Source: an uncultured Eubacteriales bacterium
GTDB lineage: Bacteria > Bacillota > Clostridia > TANB77 > CAG-508
Length of the DNA: 46,114 nucleotides
Direction of reading: 5' to 3'
Assembly (NCBI GenBank): GCA_949288185.1
Contig: CASEIZ010000014.1
Coordinates: 1-46,114, forward strand
How positions within the stretch are numbered: the stretch's first letter is position 1; each line of letters opens with the position of its first letter. The translations under genes were made by a program, and so were the position numbers. Below, in pieces: positions 43,357-46,114 of this stretch. A model generated the notes under the pieces. It had not been told where the DNA came from and searched no databases. It saw nothing but the letters and a program-made list of their open reading frames with translations.

Positions 43357-43962
43357 TTATATCGTAAAATATACATCTTTTTCTTTATTTTCAACAATAT
43401 CATCTGCAAAAAAAGCATATTTAAACCTAACCCTATTATCCCATATAATGTTTTCAATCTCACATTTTCCCAAAACATTTAATGTTTCAAAAGTAAATGT
43501 CTTCGGAATTCTTAATACAAGATTATGCGTTATATGTTCTTTTGCTTTATAAAACATATCTTTCATACTCGGTTGTGTCATTTCTAAATCAGCCACATGC
43601 TCTTTTTTATTATTTCCTGCACTCCAATCTGGGTCTAATATAGCAACTTCTGCTTGTATATTTTTTAAAAGATTTTCATCTAAAACATTGCCTTGTATAA
43701 ATTCTGTTTTATTCTGAACACCATATAATTGTGCATTCTTCTTTGCTGATACAATTCTCTCTTTATCCATATCAATTCCATAAACATATTCTAGCTTTTT
43801 AGCTAATTGAATGACAGTCATTCCTAGTGCACAGCATAATTCTACACCTGTTTTATACTTAGCTAATTTTTTAGCTAAATGTTCACTTATGACTTCTGGA
43901 CAGCTCATGTAGATTCCATCTATATCTCCATATATTTCTTTTGAAAATTTATTTTCGTTCAT
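43357..43962 (-). CDS. TGS1-like RNA/SAM methyltransferase
   Basis: A 201-residue Rossmann methyltransferase. The SAM region VELCCALGMTVIQLAKKL, followed by YGIDMDKERIVSAKKNAQ and FIQGNVLD, corresponds to the TGS1/RNA cap guanine-N2 methyltransferase family (DxFCGxGGNTIQFA, then GIDxDxxK). Its catalytic motif reads LDPDWSAGN instead of the usual DPPW, an altered residue at the second Pro. The bacterial members' substrates are unknown; the homology indicates N-methylation of a nucleobase or similar ring amine. AAGGAG precedes the ATG. Confidence 0.75.
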   Translation of the reverse strand: MNENKFSKEIYGDIDGIYMSCPEVISEHLAKKLAKYKTGVELCCALGMTVIQLAKKLEYVYGIDMDKERIVSAKKNAQLYGVQNKTEFIQGNVLDENLLKNIQAEVAILDPDWSAGNNKKEHVADLEMTQPSMKDMFYKAKEHITHNLVLRIPKTFTFETLNVLGKCEIENIIWDNRVRFKYAFFADDIVENKEKDVYFTI

Positions 43963-44064
43963 TTTATGCTCCTTTATTCTAATTCTATGTTTTTTTCATC
44001 ATATCACAAAGTTTTTTAAAAATAAAGTTTCGACTTATACCATTTGTTTAATGATTATGTCAAT

Positions 44065-44847
44065 TTATCCTAATGCCACATCTAATATCATCATAATTAC
44101 AAAACCAATTGCTACACCAATTGTTCCAATATTTGAATGTTCTCCTTCTTGTGATTCTGGAATCAATTCTTCTACAACAACATACATCATAGCCCCTGCT
44201 GCAAATGCTAACAAATATGGTAATATTGGCACAATCGCATTTGTTAATAATATAGTTATAATGGCTGCAATAGGCTCAACAATTCCGGATAGTGTTCCAT
44301 ACACAAATGCTTTTAACTTGGACACACCTTGCGTTCTTAGTGGCATAGAAATGATTGCACCTTCTGGAAAATTTTGAATCGCTATACCAATTGCTAAACT
44401 AACTGCACCTGCTAAACTAATTCCTACATTTCCTATCATAGCTCCTGCTAATGTTACTCCCATAGCCATTCCTTCTGGAATATTATGAAGTGTTACAGCA
44501 AAAACAAGCATAGTAGATTCTTTTAGTTTTGCCTTAATTCCTTCTGGTTTATCTGTATGTAAATGTAAATGTGGTATGATACTATCTAAAATCAATAAAA
44601 AACCAATTCCTAATAAAAATCCAATCACTGCTGGCAACCATGAAATTTCGTGTTGCTCTGTTGCCATTTCCATAGATGGCATTAGTAAAGACCAAATAGA
44701 AGCTGCCATCATGACACCTGCTGCAAATCCAATTAACAATTTTTCTACTGTTTTATGAATGGATTTTTTCATAAAAAATACCATTGCTGAACCTAAAAGT
44801 GTTCCTAAAAATGGTATAACTAATATCATAATCATATCTATATTCAT
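44065..44847 (-). CDS. ZIP-family metal transporter
   Basis: A 260-residue eight-helix divalent metal importer of the ZIP family (ZupT/GufA type). Helices IV and V carry the metal site motifs HNIPEGMAMGVTLAG and NFPEGAIISMPL, and YVVVEELIPES lies near the end; a His-containing loop (IIPHLHLHTDKPEG) links the halves. Zinc is the usual substrate, iron or manganese possible. GGGAG lies upstream of the ATG at 44847. A structured inverted-repeat element fills the leader region. Confidence 0.88.
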   Translation of the reverse strand: MNIDMIMILVIPFLGTLLGSAMVFFMKKSIHKTVEKLLIGFAAGVMMAASIWSLLMPSMEMATEQHEISWLPAVIGFLLGIGFLLILDSIIPHLHLHTDKPEGIKAKLKESTMLVFAVTLHNIPEGMAMGVTLAGAMIGNVGISLAGAVSLAIGIAIQNFPEGAIISMPLRTQGVSKLKAFVYGTLSGIVEPIAAIITILLTNAIVPILPYLLAFAAGAMMYVVVEELIPESQEGEHSNIGTIGVAIGFVIMMILDVALG

Positions 44848-44943
44848 ACATTTCTCCCTTCTTCTGTATATTTATTTCATCATAGTTGTATCATATTTTT
44901 ATCAATTTGTATAGTCTGGATTTTATGTATTACTTTTATATCA

Positions 44944-45130
44944 GGAAATAATAGATATATCAATATTTTAAAGAATTCGAATGCGACCGGAATTGTTTTA
45001 TAAATTCTTAAGTCAAAACCATAAAGGGTCCTGTTTCCGGGTATTGTTATGGTTTTGGCTTTAGAATTTGTTAAACAGAGATGAAGGGTAGCCGAGAATT
45101 TTTTAAAACATTGATATATCCATTATTTCC
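44944..45130. repeat. Structured inverted-repeat element, copy 2
   Basis: A 187-bp element closed by 35-base arms (44944-44978 and 45096-45130) with three mismatches. Inside are GAATGCGAC (44979-44987), the AAATTCTTAA/TTTAGAATTTGT stem (45002-45011 with 45060-45071) and AGCCGAG (45090-45096), the same blocks and order as at 2728-2926. A loop sequence TTCCGG can pair with CCGGAA near 44987-44992, a possible pseudoknot. The core is in plus orientation, opposite to the ZIP gene it precedes. Confidence 0.75.
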
Positions 45131-45156
45131 TACCTTTAACTAGTAATAAGAACCTG

Positions 45157-45189
45157 ACCCGACATAGCAATCAAAGATTGCAGTCGGGT
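45157..45189 (-). other. Stable hairpin upstream of the ZIP gene
   Basis: ACCCGAC-ATA-GCAATC-AAA-GATTGC-A-GTCGGGT, a 13-bp interrupted stem much richer in G+C than its surroundings. AGAACCTG and CAGAACCT lie on either side, and a small TTGTC/GACAA stem follows (45203-45215). It could be part of the ZIP leader or a remnant repeat; it matches no riboswitch I recognise. Confidence 0.5.
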
Positions 45190-45219
45190 ACCCCAGAACC
45201 TTGTTGTCTAAGACAATAA

Positions 45220-45254
45220 AAATGCACATAAAATCAAATATTCTATGTACATTT
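45220..45254 (-). terminator. Terminator of the AIM24 gene
   Basis: AAATGCACATA (45220-45230) and TATGTACATTT (45244-45254) with one G-T type pair; on the minus strand TTTTTATTG follows. It lies 33 bases after the stop. Confidence 0.75.
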
Positions 45255-45286
45255 ATCATAACCTTTTTATTTTATATTATTCTTTT

Positions 45287-46087
45287 TTATTGTTTAGGTC
45301 TATATGTCATAATATTACTTACTGCTTCTGGTCTAACTGGTGACATTAAAATTTTTCCTGTTCCTCTGTATACATTCACAAATCCTTCTCCTGCAACAGC
45401 TGAACCTAATAAACTTCTTGTTGATTTCTCTACTGTGAAATCTAATGAATTAGACCATGCAATTGCCATATTTCCATCAATTTTTATTTGGTCATTTTGT
45501 AATTCTATTTCAATTAACTCTTCTCTTGGAACTGGACTTTCTAAAACTGCAATTCCTTGTCCTGATAATGTTAAATTAAATAATCCTTCCCCACCTAATA
45601 CAGCAGAAGATAAATTACTTCTCATAACGACATTTGTATTCAAACTTGCTTCACAAGCTAGGAATAATCCATCTTCTAACACTATACTGCCATTCCAAGC
45701 TCCAACATCTTCTAATAAAATATAGTTATATGTTGGCTCTAATGCTAATAACCCTGTGCCATGATATTTAGGTTTTACTGTTGATTCACTAGTTACACTA
45801 CCCTTTAGCGCCTTTCCCAAGAAATCTCCCACACCTTTTACATTTGTTTTTGATTCTATATTTCCAGCCATCCATTGCATTGCTCCGGCACTTGTCACAT
45901 ATTCATCTCCTTGTAATTGAATCACAACTTGTCTTCTTCTAACATTCATCTTTGCTGCAAAATATTCTGACATTGCTGTCAATTTATTAACACTAACATC
46001 TCTTTGAAATTCAACAACTGATATATTTCCCTTTCTATCAATAATTTTTACATCATCATTATCAAATAAGTTTTTAACTGAAATCAT
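45287..46087 (-). CDS. AIM24-family protein
   Basis: A 266-residue protein of the AIM24 (PF01987/TRAP-like beta-roll) family. It has TSAGAMQWMAG, LLALEPTYNYILLED, GGEGLFNLTLSGQGIAVLES and SLLGSAVAGEGFVN, the repeated glycine-rich strands that build the family's beta prism. Homologs are cytosolic and uncharacterised in bacteria. AAGGAGG lies just upstream of the ATG at 46087. Upstream regulatory DNA is cut by the window end. Confidence 0.85.
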   Translation of the reverse strand: MISVKNLFDNDDVKIIDRKGNISVVEFQRDVSVNKLTAMSEYFAAKMNVRRRQVVIQLQGDEYVTSAGAMQWMAGNIESKTNVKGVGDFLGKALKGSVTSESTVKPKYHGTGLLALEPTYNYILLEDVGAWNGSIVLEDGLFLACEASLNTNVVMRSNLSSAVLGGEGLFNLTLSGQGIAVLESPVPREELIEIELQNDQIKIDGNMAIAWSNSLDFTVEKSTRSLLGSAVAGEGFVNVYRGTGKILMSPVRPEAVSNIMTYRPKQ

Positions 46088-46114
46088 AAAAATACCTCCT
46101 TCTATTTTTTCAAA

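Noticed and set aside
44848..45215. Metal riboswitch (NiCo or yybP-ykoY type) before the ZIP gene
   Set aside because: Neither the conserved NiCo junction nor the yybP-ykoY loop sequences could be found; only generic stems are present.

Overview
The window is AT-rich (roughly 30% GC by eye) DNA from a spore-forming, low-GC Gram-positive bacterium, most likely an uncultured gut-type Clostridia. Evidence: a complete spoIIIAA-AH operon, a T-box-controlled ileS, the Firmicutes-type (class III) fructose-1,6-bisphosphatase, an acc/fabI fatty-acid block, strong GGAGG ribosome-binding sites, and almost all genes on the minus strand. No rRNA, tRNA, CRISPR array or prophage was seen.

Layout. 1-5.3 kb: a cut-off NadD-like gene, a DEDDh exonuclease, a RhuM/Fic gene broken by a hairpin-rich insertion, a small GNAT, a structured inverted-repeat element, and a plus-strand DUF2207 membrane protein. 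5.3-9.2 kb: a compact set on the minus strand of GNAT, glutathionylspermidine-synthetase-like ATP-grasp ligase, unknown protein and homospermidine-synthase-like enzyme. 9.3-18.1 kb: a frameshifted CtpE-like P-type ATPase, a secreted ComEC-like MBL hydrolase with its DUF3006 partner, fbp, a ProX-type editing protein and an ABC exporter. 18.1-23.3 kb: a REP-associated tyrosine transposase (RAYT) bracketed by two inverted copies of a palindromic repeat, then ileS with T-box leader, and a nuclease-transposase remnant. 23.3-28.3 kb: GNAT, fabI, accA, accD, accC; accC has a strong promoter with a perfect 30-bp palindrome just downstream. 28.4-34.2 kb: a small XRE regulator and the spoIIIA operon (the mother-cell half of the engulfment feeding-tube/channel). 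34.4-38.1 kb: a membrane-anchored protein, yebC and an orphan gene. 38.2-44.9 kb: an SDR dehydrogenase, two unrecognised proteins, and a run of PHP, HD, HIT-like and histidine phosphatases plus a TGS1-like methyltransferase, followed by a ZIP metal transporter. 44.9-46.1 kb: a second structured inverted-repeat element and an AIM24-family protein.

The most interesting signals are: (1) a RAYT plus a dispersed family of GGGACGTG-containing palindromes, at least six loci in this window, three of which supply the final Glu-Arg-stop of the gene they follow (ileS, fbp, spoIIIAG); (2) the homospermidine-synthase/ATP-grasp/unknown-protein operon, which could make an undescribed polyamine conjugate; (3) two ~190-200 bp elements that share an internal core but have different, still self-complementary terminal stems; and (4) the phosphoesterase cluster with a newly noted 36-codon gene. 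All functional statements rest on motif recognition by eye; no database search was run.
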